64,000 nucleotides of DNA. Origin: JACPNE01 sp964444465. GTDB lineage: Archaea > Nanobdellota > Nanobdellia > SCGC-AAA011-G17 > JACPNG01. Where the stretch lies: positions 7,565 through 71,564 of the forward strand of contig CAYUGZ010000001.1 in NCBI GenBank assembly GCA_964444465.1. Reading direction: 5' to 3'. The notes under the pieces were generated by a model. That model did no database searches and had not been told where the DNA came from. It worked only from the letters and a program-made list of their open reading frames with translations. Position numbers and translations under genes: made by a program. Positions 36,521-44,685 of this stretch are shown here, in pieces (the stretch's first letter is position 1; each line of letters begins with the position of its first letter).

Positions 36521-36727
36521 TCAAATACCTCCATATTTTGTTATTATATTTCCTAACACATCAAAGTATTTTAGTCTTGTAGGAATAGCTAAATTTTCTA
36601 CAATACTACACTTCTTCTCAAATTCTAATACTAGTTCTTTATTCTTTTTAGAAATATTTAGACTAAGAAAATGACCTCTAGCCCATTTATATTTTCCTTC
36701 ATAGTTATGTATATCTTGTTCTGGCAT
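36521..36727 (-). pseudogene. N-terminal fragment of a tyrosine recombinase/integrase
   Basis: The 68-residue product resembles the SAM-like core-binding domain of archaeal integrases: IHNYEGKYKWARG, then NISKKNKELVLEFEKKC, then PTRLKYFDVLGNI. Archaeal Xer/Int proteins typically show DIxNYxxRL, ISExNKxLIxxF and RxxKYLxxL at these places. The whole catalytic domain (Arg, His, Arg, Tyr) is missing. The ATG at 36727 has GGAG nine bases upstream; the TTG at 36736 is less likely. It lies 140 bp from the 3' end of tRNA-Ser, the usual attachment place. A small regulator with the same fold is the alternative. Confidence 0.55.
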
Positions 36728-36787
36728 ATATATCAACTCCTTTTTTAGCTTTTAATTATACGCCTACCAAATAGAACAATGTTATCT

Positions 36788-36875
36788 CGCCGAGACAGAG
36801 ATATGGAACAAAGTTCCGAACGCCTAGATAAAATCTTGCGCCCAACAAAAAGGAACTTTGTTCAAACGCCGAGAC
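36788..36875. repeat. 9-bp repeat of the tRNA-Ser 3' end (possible attachment-site trace)
   Basis: CGCCGAGAC occurs at 36788-36796 and again at 36867-36875, where it is the 3' acceptor end of tRNA-Ser plus one base. A short copy of a tRNA 3' end next to an integrase fragment suggests a degraded attachment site, but nine bases could occur by chance. Confidence 0.3.
36805..36863. repeat. Two interrupted palindromes forming a 12-bp inverted repeat
   Basis: GGAAC-AAA-GTTCC lies at 36805-36817 and GAAC-TTT-GTTC at 36853-36863. Bases 36806-36817 and 36852-36863 are perfect 12-bp inverted repeats with 34 bp between. They fall between the integrase start and tRNA-Ser. They may be binding sites for a dimeric regulator or recombinase, or a hairpin in the tRNA trailer. 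Confidence 0.6.
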
Positions 36876-36949
36876 TGGGATTCGAACCCAGATGCCCGGA
36901 AGGGCCTGGCTCTCAAGGCCAGTGCAATACCAGATTATGCGATCTCGGC
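36868..36949 (-). tRNA. tRNA-Ser (UGA anticodon)
   Basis: On the minus strand the 82-nt sequence has a 7-bp acceptor stem (GCCGAGA with TCTCGGC), an anticodon stem CTGGC/GCCAG around the loop CTTGAGA, and a T arm CTGGG-TTCGAAT-CCCAG. A long variable arm (GCCCTTCCGGGC) is typical of tRNA-Ser. The anticodon TGA reads UCN serine codons. No CCA is encoded and no intron is seen. A palindromic TATA lies at 36975-36985. Confidence 0.95.
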
Positions 36950-36974
36950 AACTATAATTAAAATTTTTATTTTA

Positions 36975-36985
36975 CTTTATAAAAG
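36975..36985 (-). promoter_or_regulatory. TATA box of tRNA-Ser
   Basis: CTTTATAAAAG lies about 30 nt upstream of the tRNA 5' end on the minus strand, the normal spacing for a short 5' leader. Confidence 0.5.
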
Positions 36986-37059
36986 TTGTTACATAAACTA
37001 CGTGAAAAAACATATAAACAACATTTTCTTAAATTTTTTATACATGAAACAATGATTAC

Positions 37060-37074
37060 AAGATAATTTATCTT
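37060..37074. promoter_or_regulatory. Perfect palindrome upstream of the DASS transporter
   Basis: AAGATAA-T-TTATCTT has perfect 7-bp arms with one central base. It lies 20 nt before the GTG at 37094 and near the start site expected from the T-rich TATA-like box at about 37035-37042. It may be an operator. Confidence 0.4.
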
Positions 37075-37093
37075 AGTAGAAATAAAATAAGAG

Positions 37094-38434
37094 GTGTTTA
37101 ATATAAAGAAAGAATTTCATTGGAATAAATTAATAATCATTACTTTAATAAGTATATTATCTTATTTCATTCCTCTTCCCATCTCGCAACAAGCTTCGAT
37201 AGTTTTTTCAATTTTAATTCTAGCTGCTTTATTATGGATCACTGAAACAATTCCATTATTCTTAACATCTTTAGTAATAACGATATTAATTGCAATTTTT
37301 GGAATTTTTACATTCAAAGAAACAGTAATAAGATTTGCAGATCCTGTCCTTGTTTTAATTTTTGGAGGTTTTCTAATTGCTAGAGCAATGCAAGATGTCT
37401 CATTAGACAAAAGAATTGCAAAACAAATTCTAAATAAAATAAAAAATAATAAATATGCTTTGTTAGCATTAATGTTCTTGACAGCTTTCTTATCAATGTG
37501 GATTTCCAATACTGCATCTACAGTAATTATGATTCCAATAGCACTTGGTATAATGCATAAGTTTAAAGGAAAAATGAGTAATTTTAGTAAAGCAATAGTT
37601 TTAGGCATTGCATATAGTGCAAATATTGGAGGGATAGGAACAATTATAGGGACACCACCAAATGCAATAACTGTATCAAATTTGTTACAAATTTCAAATA
37701 TTCACGTTACTTTTCTTGAATGGATCAAATCAGCAGTCCCAGTAGTTTTATTAATAATCCCCTTAGCTTGGTTATTATTATTAAAGTTGTTTCCATTTCC
37801 ATCTTTAAAAATAGACAAACCAATTAATATTGGGAGATTAACTAAAGAACAAAAGCTCTTTTCAATTGTATTTTTATTAACTGTGTTGCTTTGGCTTACA
37901 ACTTCACTTCATGGATTATCTAGTTCATTAATAGCTTTAATGTCAGCAACTTTTTTATTTTTAATTAAACTATTGAAAATAGAAGATTTGAATAAAATAA
38001 ATTATCAGATTTTAATTTTATTAGGAGGGGGAATTTTATTAGGAAGTGCAATATTCTCTTCTGGACTATCAGAGTTTTTTGCTAATAATTTAGGATCTTT
38101 ACTTAAAGGTTATCCTATTTTTGTTATTATAGCAGGTGTAGCTACATTCTCAATTGCTCTAGGAGCATTAGCATCGAATACAGCAACAGCAGCAATTTTG
38201 ATTCCAGTAATAATACCTTTAGCAGCGATTCTAAGCTTTTCACCAAAAACACTAGCAATGGTATCTGGAATGGTAGTTTCTTTAGACTTTTTATTACCTG
38301 TAGGAACACCACCTAATGCAATTGCATATTCAACAGGAAAAATATCAATAAAAGATATGCTAAAAGCAGGAATACCTCTAACTATAATCTCAATTCTTGT
38401 ATTATCATTAATAGCAAGATTTTTATGGATGTAA
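37094..38434 (+). CDS. DASS/SLC13-family anion:sodium symporter
   Basis: The 446-residue protein has about 11-12 membrane helices and two copies of the family SNT motif: MWISNTASTVIMIP near residues 135-148 and ALASNTATAAILIP near 354-367. Each is followed by a PPNA motif (GTPPNAITVS, GTPPNAIAYS). This repeat pattern is that of dicarboxylate/citrate/sulfate carriers. The start codon is GTG; no in-frame ATG lies nearby. A palindrome at 37060 may control it. The substrate could be a dicarboxylate, sulfate or phosphate. Confidence 0.9.
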   Translation: MFNIKKEFHWNKLIIITLISILSYFIPLPISQQASIVFSILILAALLWITETIPLFLTSLVITILIAIFGIFTFKETVIRFADPVLVLIFGGFLIARAMQDVSLDKRIAKQILNKIKNNKYALLALMFLTAFLSMWISNTASTVIMIPIALGIMHKFKGKMSNFSKAIVLGIAYSANIGGIGTIIGTPPNAITVSNLLQISNIHVTFLEWIKSAVPVVLLIIPLAWLLLLKLFPFPSLKIDKPINIGRLTKEQKLFSIVFLLTVLLWLTTSLHGLSSSLIALMSATFLFLIKLLKIEDLNKINYQILILLGGGILLGSAIFSSGLSEFFANNLGSLLKGYPIFVIIAGVATFSIALGALASNTATAAILIPVIIPLAAILSFSPKTLAMVSGMVVSLDFLLPVGTPPNAIAYSTGKISIKDMLKAGIPLTIISILVLSLIARFLWM

Positions 38435-38444
38435 AAAGATTAAT

Positions 38445-38462
38445 TTAACATCCTTTTTTTAG
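38445..38462 (+). terminator. Poly-T terminator after the DASS gene
   Basis: CCTTTTTTTAGTTTT follows the stop codon by about 18 nt, in keeping with archaeal oligo-T termination. Confidence 0.35.
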
Positions 38463-38533
38463 TTTTAAAATTATATTCTCTTTAAGACTACTTATTATAA
38501 AAACTTTTTTATTAATTGGAGTAGAGAGAAAAT

Positions 38534-38689
38534 TTAGGGTAGTAATAATGGAATTCCTTCCTTTATTAGATATTCTTTATTACATTTTTTACATATTAAA
38601 GATGTTTTATTTTTATTATATACAATATTAGATTTACATATTGGACAGGCTAACAAATCATATAGTTCTTTAGATATTGGATCTTTCAT
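38534..38689 (-). CDS. Trm112-like zinc protein (51 residues)
   Basis: The frame encodes a 51-residue protein starting KDPISKELYDLLACPICKS and ending EGIPLLLP. Two Cys pairs, CPIC (Cys15, Cys18) and CKKC (Cys33, Cys36), make a zinc ribbon. The LLACPICK start and the GIPxxLP end are signatures of the Trm112/UPF0434 family. Trm112 binds and activates methyltransferases that act on tRNA, rRNA or translation factors. It fills what otherwise looks like a 280-bp empty stretch. The methyltransferase partner is not identified here. Confidence 0.82.
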   Translation of the reverse strand: MKDPISKELYDLLACPICKSNIVYNKNKTSLICKKCNKEYLIKEGIPLLLP

Positions 38690-38720
38690 AATTATAATGA
38701 GGATAAATCATTATTAAATA

Positions 38721-39278
38721 TTATTCTTTCATTATTCCTAATAAGAAGAAGATTACTCTATCAGCTACTTTGACTAAATCTTTTTCAGTTTGCCCTTGTA
38801 AAACTACACAACTATCTTTAACAAATACTTTATTTACATCTCCCAATTGTAATTTAACAATTCCTATACTTTCATTCAGATCATAATCACAATTATACTT
38901 ATTTTCTTCATATTTTACTGGGATGCTATAAAATCTTTCTATTAAATTATTAAATTCCAATCCTGCTACTGTTGTTAATCCAGTTAAATTTTTATCTTCA
39001 ATATGTAAAAACAATTCTTTTTTAGTTAATAATGAGTCTCTAACATCTCCTTCAATTTTTATATTTTCTAAGCTTTGAGGATCGTGTCTTGTGTTTATTT
39101 GAGTTGGATTAGTATTATCATTAATGTAAACTGTTGTTAGATATCCTTCATAACCTCCATGTCTAACCCTAGTTACTTCATACTCTCCATATTTATATGT
39201 TCCTGGAGCAGAATCAAAGAATGTACAACTTGATATTAAAAATAAACTGAAAATTAATAATATTAATACTTTTTTCAT
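38721..39278 (-). CDS. Putative lipoprotein, paralogue of its upstream neighbour
   Basis: The 185-residue protein has a lipoprotein signal (LFLISSC lipobox). Its C-terminal region (IGIVKLQLGD... KDSCVVLQGQTEKDLVKVADRV) matches in pattern that of the 203-residue protein encoded upstream, so the two are probably divergent copies of one family. The genes overlap by 4 nt (ATGA). Function is unknown. Confidence 0.65.
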   Translation of the reverse strand: MKKVLILLIFSLFLISSCTFFDSAPGTYKYGEYEVTRVRHGGYEGYLTTVYINDNTNPTQINTRHDPQSLENIKIEGDVRDSLLTKKELFLHIEDKNLTGLTTVAGLEFNNLIERFYSIPVKYEENKYNCDYDLNESIGIVKLQLGDVNKVFVKDSCVVLQGQTEKDLVKVADRVIFFLLGIMKE

Positions 39279-39886
39279 TGTATTATTCCTAATTCAGTTA
39301 AAGCAATCTTATTTGTTAACATTACTATAGATTGTTGTGACCCTTCAACTTTTATACAAGTATTTTTAGTTGTTATCTTTGTTTCATTTGAAAATTTAAA
39401 TTCTATTACCCCTATATTATCAGTTGCATTTTCACATGTTCTAATTGGAAGATTTTCACACCCTTGTCCATCTTCTGAACAAGAGGTAACATAATTAGTT
39501 CCAAAATTAATAAATCTAGTAAATTCTTGTGCAGCAGGATGTAAACTTTCATTTGGATGTAAACTTAAATAAATTTTGTCTAAATAATTTAGATTATTTC
39601 TTTTAAAATCAATTTCTGGATTAAAATATTCTAGTTCTCTAGGTCCAAAGTAAAATGAAACAGGATTTTCTTCTATATATGTTAACCATCCTTGTTGTGT
39701 TTGTATGAATTTATGACCATTATAATCATAAAAATTAGATTCCCCTGATCTACTATGTTGTGTATTACTATAACCAAATATACTAAAAACCATAGTTCCT
39801 ATGATAAACAATCCAATAAATCCAGTTAAAATTTTTTTATTTTTATAAAATGCAATTCTTTCTTTTCTTATTATTGAAGATTTCAT
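39275..39886 (-). CDS. Membrane-anchored extracellular protein of unknown function
   Basis: The 203-residue protein has one N-terminal membrane helix (residues 15-37) and an outside domain with two Cys pairs. The C-terminal pattern (IGVIEFKFSN... KNTCIKVEGSQQSIVMLTNKI) resembles that of the lipoprotein encoded next. They share a 4-nt overlap and are surely co-translated. Nothing indicates an enzyme. Confidence 0.65.
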   Translation of the reverse strand: MKSSIIRKERIAFYKNKKILTGFIGLFIIGTMVFSIFGYSNTQHSRSGESNFYDYNGHKFIQTQQGWLTYIEENPVSFYFGPRELEYFNPEIDFKRNNLNYLDKIYLSLHPNESLHPAAQEFTRFINFGTNYVTSCSEDGQGCENLPIRTCENATDNIGVIEFKFSNETKITTKNTCIKVEGSQQSIVMLTNKIALTELGIIQ

Positions 39887-39924
39887 TGATAATATTTAAC
39901 ATATTGTGTTTAAAAATTTTACCT

Positions 39925-40791
39925 TTAGAATAAAGTTGGAGTGATATACACCTCAACAAAAGCGGCTATAACTAGTATTGCTACTGCTAATAACGTTAGA
40001 TCTATAGAATCAATTAAAACATGCCTAAATTCTTTACTTTCAATATTATGTTTTATTATTGCTACAGAGATTAAGCCTCCTGCTAATCCACCTATAAAAT
40101 AAGCTAATATCTCAAATGTACCGTGAGTCATGTATCTTAAAGTCCCAATTGAAAATAATTGGAAGTAACTAGCAACATTTGCTAAACCAAAACTAGTAGC
40201 TAGCTCACTTAGATTTTTTCTAATGAATATTCCAATAGCACTTGCAATAACTGAAGCGTTCCATGTTAAAATAAAAATTGCTCCTGCTCCATAAAAGAAA
40301 GAAAAGAATATACTAAATAATAAAACTTTAAAATTATTTGATAATATTTGCATATAAAAATCTTGATAGATTGTTGCACTTGCAGATATTTCAGTTCTTA
40401 AGATTTGAGCGTTTATTGATTCTATTGTTTTAACTTGGGTAGAAAATAATGTATTAACTAATTCTTCTGGAAGGAATGTGTACCATAAAGAAAATGCAAT
40501 TGTTATTCCCATAAATAAAAACATAAAAAATGCTAATGCTCTACTATGTGCTTTTAATAAACTAACTTCATCTTTTATTCGCAAATCTTTTTTTTCTTCA
40601 AATTTAATTGTTTTATACATTAAAGGAACTGTAGCTAAAACTGTTAAAAAAACAACAATTAAACTAGATTGATCTTTGAAGATCCATAATGCTAAGATAA
40701 CCGCAATAGATGAATATAAAACACCAAAAAAGAAAAGTTCCCAAAATTTTTTCTCTGCTTTGACAGGACCTATCAATGACTCCAATACCAT
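39925..40791 (-). CDS. SpoIIM-like (DUF95) membrane protein
   Basis: The 288-residue protein has about six membrane helices. Its start (MVLESLIGPVKAEKKFWELF), the cytoplasmic loop KTIKFEEKKDL and the later motif TWNASVIASAIG with HGTFEILAYFIGG are those of archaeal SpoIIM-like proteins. The ATG at 40791 sits about 26 nt behind a TATATAAA box (40813-40821), so the longer upstream in-frame start at 40857 is rejected. These proteins are widespread in DPANN archaea and of unknown function. Confidence 0.82.
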   Translation of the reverse strand: MVLESLIGPVKAEKKFWELFFFGVLYSSIAVILALWIFKDQSSLIVVFLTVLATVPLMYKTIKFEEKKDLRIKDEVSLLKAHSRALAFFMFLFMGITIAFSLWYTFLPEELVNTLFSTQVKTIESINAQILRTEISASATIYQDFYMQILSNNFKVLLFSIFFSFFYGAGAIFILTWNASVIASAIGIFIRKNLSELATSFGLANVASYFQLFSIGTLRYMTHGTFEILAYFIGGLAGGLISVAIIKHNIESKEFRHVLIDSIDLTLLAVAILVIAAFVEVYITPTLF

Positions 40792-40895
40792 TATAATTAA
40801 TTGTGTATCTTTATTTATATATGTTTTGTTAATATTAAGCATTAAATTTAAAAACAATCAAATTATATTATTAGAAAAGATAAGAGGTGATAAAT

Positions 40896-41153
40896 ATGGC
40901 TTTAATTATGTTTACAGGTAAAGAGTGTCCACACTGTCATGAGATGGATCCATTAATTAAGAAGTTAGAAAAAGAGACAAAAGTTAAAGTAAAAGTACTG
41001 GAAGTGTGGCATAGTGAAACAAATAAACAAAAAATGGAAGCATTAGATAATGGAAAGTGTGGCGGTGTTCCTTTTTTCTTTAATGAAGAAACTAAAAAAT
41101 GGATATGTGGTTCTGTTAGCTATGAAGAACTAAAGAAATGGGCTTCTAAATAA
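40896..41153 (+). CDS. Small thioredoxin/glutaredoxin-fold protein
   Basis: The 85-residue protein has a CPHC active-site motif at residues 11-14 (TGKECPHCHEMDP) and a cis-Pro region GGVPFFF near residue 53, the core of a minimal thioredoxin fold. An extra Cys precedes GGVP. The ATG at 40896 has GAGGTGAT upstream; the GTG at 40887 is part of that ribosome site. It ends one base before the PDH E1 alpha gene, so it may serve redox steps linked to pyruvate oxidation. Confidence 0.8.
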   Translation: MALIMFTGKECPHCHEMDPLIKKLEKETKVKVKVLEVWHSETNKQKMEALDNGKCGGVPFFFNEETKKWICGSVSYEELKKWASK

Positions 41154-41154
41154 A

Positions 41155-42207
41155 ATGCCTAAAGAAGTTATACATCAATTTAATGTAGAATTTCTAAGTG
41201 TATTAGATGAGAAAGGAAAAGTTGATTCTAAATTAATGCCTAAATTAAGTGGTGAAGAGATTAAAAAAATGTTTGAGTTAATGAAATTAACAAGAATATT
41301 TGATGATAAAGTTCTAAAATTACAAAGAGAAGGAAGAATGGGGACTTATGCTTCCTGTTTAGGACAAGAAGCAGCACATATTGGGAGTGCTTTTGCTTTA
41401 GGAAAAGAAGATTTTGTTTTTCCAAGTTTTAGAGAACAAGGGGTTTATCTATCAAGAAACATTCCAATAGAACAATTTTTAGCTTATTGGAAAGGTGATG
41501 AAAGAGGCATGAAATTTACTAAAGATGCTAACATTTTTACGGTTTCTATTCCTGTTGGTTCACACATGTTACATGCAATGGGTTATGCTTGGGCTTGTAA
41601 AATAAAAAAAGAATCAAATGTTGTTATAACTTATTTTGGAGATGGGGCAACATCAGAAGGAGATTTTCATGAAGCTATGAATTTTGCTTCTGTATTTGAA
41701 GTTCCTTTAGTTTTCATCTGTCAAAATAATCAATATGCTATCTCTCTTCCTGTTAACAAACAAACTAAGGCTGAAACAATAGCACAAAAAGCAATTGCTT
41801 ATGGGATGTATGGGATAAGAGTTGATGGTAATGATGTTTTTGCAATGTATAAAGCAACAAAAGAAGCTTTAGAAAGAGCAAGGAAAGGCAAACCAACTTT
41901 AATTGAAGCTTTAACTTATAGAAGAGGAGATCATACAACTTCAGATGATGCTAAAAAATATAGATCAGATAGAGAAGTTAATTTATGGAAGAAAAAAGAT
42001 CCTATTGATAGATTAAGAAATTATATGTCTAGTAAAAAATTGTGGGCTCAAGATTATGAAGATGAATTAGATAAAAAATTTAATGAAGAGATAGACAAAG
42101 CTGTCGAAAAAATGGAATCTTTAGAAGATCCGAAAAGAGAAGAGATATTCAATTATATGTATTCAGAATTAACTGATAATCTAAAAGAACAAAAAGATGA
42201 AAAATGA
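41155..42207 (+). CDS. pdhA: Pyruvate (or branched-chain 2-oxoacid) dehydrogenase E1 alpha
   Basis: The 350-residue protein has the thiamine diphosphate motif GDGATSEGD...CQNN (near residues 161-190) and the RRGDHTTSDD segment near the C-terminus that carries the phosphorylation-loop equivalents. It decarboxylates pyruvate with the beta chain and passes the acetyl group to E2. It overlaps the E1 beta gene by 4 nt. Substrate choice between pyruvate and branched-chain acids cannot be fixed from sequence alone. Confidence 0.9.
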   Translation: MPKEVIHQFNVEFLSVLDEKGKVDSKLMPKLSGEEIKKMFELMKLTRIFDDKVLKLQREGRMGTYASCLGQEAAHIGSAFALGKEDFVFPSFREQGVYLSRNIPIEQFLAYWKGDERGMKFTKDANIFTVSIPVGSHMLHAMGYAWACKIKKESNVVITYFGDGATSEGDFHEAMNFASVFEVPLVFICQNNQYAISLPVNKQTKAETIAQKAIAYGMYGIRVDGNDVFAMYKATKEALERARKGKPTLIEALTYRRGDHTTSDDAKKYRSDREVNLWKKKDPIDRLRNYMSSKKLWAQDYEDELDKKFNEEIDKAVEKMESLEDPKREEIFNYMYSELTDNLKEQKDEK

Positions 42208-43166
42208 AAGCTAATTTAGTTCAAGCAATAAATATGGCGTTAAGCCAAGAGATGGAGAAAGATAAATCTATTGTTCTATTAGGGGAAGATGTGGGAATAG
42301 ATGGAGGGGTTTTTAGGGTTACAGAAGGATTGTTCCAAAAATATAAAGATAGAGTTTTTGATACCCCTTTAGCTGAATCAGGAATTGTTGGATCATCTAT
42401 AGGGCTAGCATTGAATGGATTAAAACCTATTCCAGAAATTCAATTTGAAGGATTTTTAATGCCAGCTTTAGATCAAATAATAAGTCATGCTTCTAGAATT
42501 AGAAATAGATCAAGAGGAATGTTTAATGTTCCACTTGTAATAAGAAGTCCTTTTGGTGGAGGTATTAAAGCATTAGAACATCATTCAGATTCTCCTGAAA
42601 CTTATTTTGTACACACTCCTGGACTAAAAGTTGTTATTCCTTCTAGACCTTATGATGCTAAAGGATTGTTAATAAGTGCAATAAGAGATCCAGATCCAGT
42701 TATCTTTTTTGAACCTAAGAAAATTTATAGAGCATTTAAAGAAGAAGTTCCAGAAAAAGAGTATACAATCCCATTAGGAAAAGCAAATATAATAAAACAA
42801 GGAGAAGATTTAACAATCATAACTTATGGTTCATGGGTTAGAGAAACACTAAAATCAATTGAAGGATCCAAATATAATATAGAAGTTATTGATTTAAGAA
42901 CATTAAAACCATTAGACACTAAAACTATTTTAAATTCTGTTTCTAGGACAGGAAGATGTGTTATTGTACATGAAGCCCCTAAGACTTTAGGTTTAGCGTC
43001 TGAGATAATAGCGTTAATAAACGAAAAAGAATTATTGAGTTTAGAAGCACCTATTCAAAGAGTAACTGGATATGATATTGTAGTTCCTCTTCCTAAATTA
43101 GAAAAATACTACATGCCAAATAGTGATAGAATAAAAAAAGCTATAGATAAAGTTATGAGTTTTTAG
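42204..43166 (+). CDS. pdhB: Pyruvate (or branched-chain 2-oxoacid) dehydrogenase E1 beta
   Basis: The 320-residue protein has the family start NLVQAINMALSQEMEKD and GEDVGIDGGVFRVTEGL, then FDTPLAESGIVG, all normal for E1 beta. It forms an alpha2-beta2 tetramer with PdhA. The start overlaps the end of pdhA (ATGA), so the two are made together. The stop overlaps a small convergent gene by 4 nt. Confidence 0.91.
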   Translation: MKANLVQAINMALSQEMEKDKSIVLLGEDVGIDGGVFRVTEGLFQKYKDRVFDTPLAESGIVGSSIGLALNGLKPIPEIQFEGFLMPALDQIISHASRIRNRSRGMFNVPLVIRSPFGGGIKALEHHSDSPETYFVHTPGLKVVIPSRPYDAKGLLISAIRDPDPVIFFEPKKIYRAFKEEVPEKEYTIPLGKANIIKQGEDLTIITYGSWVRETLKSIEGSKYNIEVIDLRTLKPLDTKTILNSVSRTGRCVIVHEAPKTLGLASEIIALINEKELLSLEAPIQRVTGYDIVVPLPKLEKYYMPNSDRIKKAIDKVMSF

Positions 43167-43360
43167 ATAGGTTGTAAATCTTTTTTATAAAATGCAGCAT
43201 CAACTTTTTCAATATACTCTTCACGTTCTTCACTAGGGAGCCTTTCAATTTCACCATAAGCATGTTCAATATCACCTTCAGAAAAATTTTCTCCATTTTT
43301 GAAAAGTTGGATGATATCATCTAGATGAGCTCTTATTGATTCAGGGGATTGCGTTTCCAT
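43163..43360 (-). CDS. Small acidic hypothetical protein
   Basis: The 65-residue protein is acidic and helical (IRAHLDDIIQLFKNG, YGEIERLPSEEREEYIEKV) with no known motif. It is convergent with pdhB, and the two stop regions overlap by 4 nt. The codon use is like its neighbours, so it is likely real, but its role is unknown. Confidence 0.5.
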   Translation of the reverse strand: METQSPESIRAHLDDIIQLFKNGENFSEGDIEHAYGEIERLPSEEREEYIEKVDAAFYKKDLQPI

Positions 43361-43457
43361 TTTCTTAATTTCTTGTGTTAGAACTGATTTTATCGATATA
43401 ATATCTAATATTTTATATTATATAAATGTGTTTAATCAAAATAAAATTAGAATAAAT

Positions 43458-43889
43458 TTAAAACATAGCTAAAAATTTTATGTTGAGATCATTAAAATCA
43501 TCATAACATTTTTTATCACTAAATCTTTGAAAACATTTTATATTTCCACCACTATCTAAATCAAATACAACATCAAATTCAGAATTAAATATATCTACTT
43601 CTACTTTAAACAATTCATTTTCCTTAAATGATCTTTGGACATCCCCATCTATATCATTATTGATTAGATAATCAAATACTATTATTTCAGCATTTTTCAT
43701 AATTTTATTATTATCTTCTTTAGAAGAAAGTATACTATTAATTAAAATTTCAGAAATATCCATTCCAGTAATGGTTTCTAATCCACTATCTGCTTCTAAA
43801 CTCCTTGGATTTTGTAAGAACCAAAAAAAACCTAATACAAAAACTATAGTTATCATTGTGGTTACATAATGTCTTTTAAAATCAGGCAT
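43458..43889 (-). CDS. Membrane-anchored extracellular protein of unknown function
   Basis: The 143-residue protein has one N-terminal membrane helix (about 8-25) and an acidic outside domain with two Cys residues near the end. The ATG at 43889 lies 26 nt behind a TATAAAAAT box and gives MPDFKRH, so the upstream start at 43937 is rejected. It is divergent from lipB, separated by 61 bp. Function is unknown. Confidence 0.6.
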   Translation of the reverse strand: MPDFKRHYVTTMITIVFVLGFFWFLQNPRSLEADSGLETITGMDISEILINSILSSKEDNNKIMKNAEIIVFDYLINNDIDGDVQRSFKENELFKVEVDIFNSEFDVVFDLDSGGNIKCFQRFSDKKCYDDFNDLNIKFLAMF

Positions 43890-43950
43890 GTTTAAGATAA
43901 CATTTTTATACTTAAAAAAGTTTTTATTGTATAGCATTAGGTGTGAGGGA

Positions 43951-44685
43951 ATGAATTTGGAAAATAGATTAGAAGTGATAGATTTAGGAAATGTATCTTA
44001 TGAAGAAGCATGGGAAATACAAAAAAAAGAACTTCAAAGAAGGATAGATGAAGAAACATCAGATACCTTAATTTTAGTGGAACATCCCCCTACAATCACT
44101 TTTGGAATTAGTAATTCTAATTGGAATAAACTGAAAGTAGACACAAGTGAATTAAAAAAATACAATATTGCTTTTCATGAAAGAACAGAGAGGGGAGGAG
44201 GTGCAGCTTTTTTGGGTCCTGGTCAAATAGTTGGATACACAATAATGAAATGGAGACAGCCGGGCATACGCAAACTTATGGTTTCTTTTGAAGAAGTTAT
44301 GATAAAAACAGCTGAAGATTTTGATATTCCAATCACAAGAGTAGATACTATGAACCCAACAACAGATAAACCTTATAGGGCAACATGGTTTAAACAAGAT
44401 GGTAAGTACAAAGTTCTTTGTACTAAGGGTATAGGAACTGAAACTAGAGGCGAATGGATCTATACACATCATGGATTTGCATTAAATGTTAATAATTCTC
44501 ACGATATTCCTTATACTGAATTGATAGATCCTTGTGGATTTCCAGTAAGTGAAACTTCACCTATAAGTATGCAAACAATTTTAGGTAGAGAATTATATTT
44601 ACAACAAGTTAAAGATAGATTAGTTGATAGATTTTCTGAGGTATTTAATAAAAAAGAGGTAGATTATGGTGGCATACGAGTTTAA
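43951..44685 (+). CDS. lipB: Octanoyltransferase (lipoate biosynthesis)
   Basis: The 244-residue protein has the BPL/LplA-LipB fold: LVEHPPTITFG near residue 48, RGGGAAFLGPGQIVGY near residue 80, and THHGFALNVN near 172. The catalytic-type Cys sits in IDPCGFP near residue 193, as in LipB. The start is the ATG at 43951. It overlaps the E2 gene by 20 nt, so it probably lipoylates the E2 made next. A lipoyl synthase (LipA) would be needed and is not in this window. Confidence 0.85.
   Translation: MNLENRLEVIDLGNVSYEEAWEIQKKELQRRIDEETSDTLILVEHPPTITFGISNSNWNKLKVDTSELKKYNIAFHERTERGGGAAFLGPGQIVGYTIMKWRQPGIRKLMVSFEEVMIKTAEDFDIPITRVDTMNPTTDKPYRATWFKQDGKYKVLCTKGIGTETRGEWIYTHHGFALNVNNSHDIPYTELIDPCGFPVSETSPISMQTILGRELYLQQVKDRLVDRFSEVFNKKEVDYGGIRV

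Noticed and set aside
36788..36875. Confident attachment-site call from the 9-bp tRNA repeat
   Set aside because: Nine bases is too short to claim alone; kept only as a weak supporting repeat.
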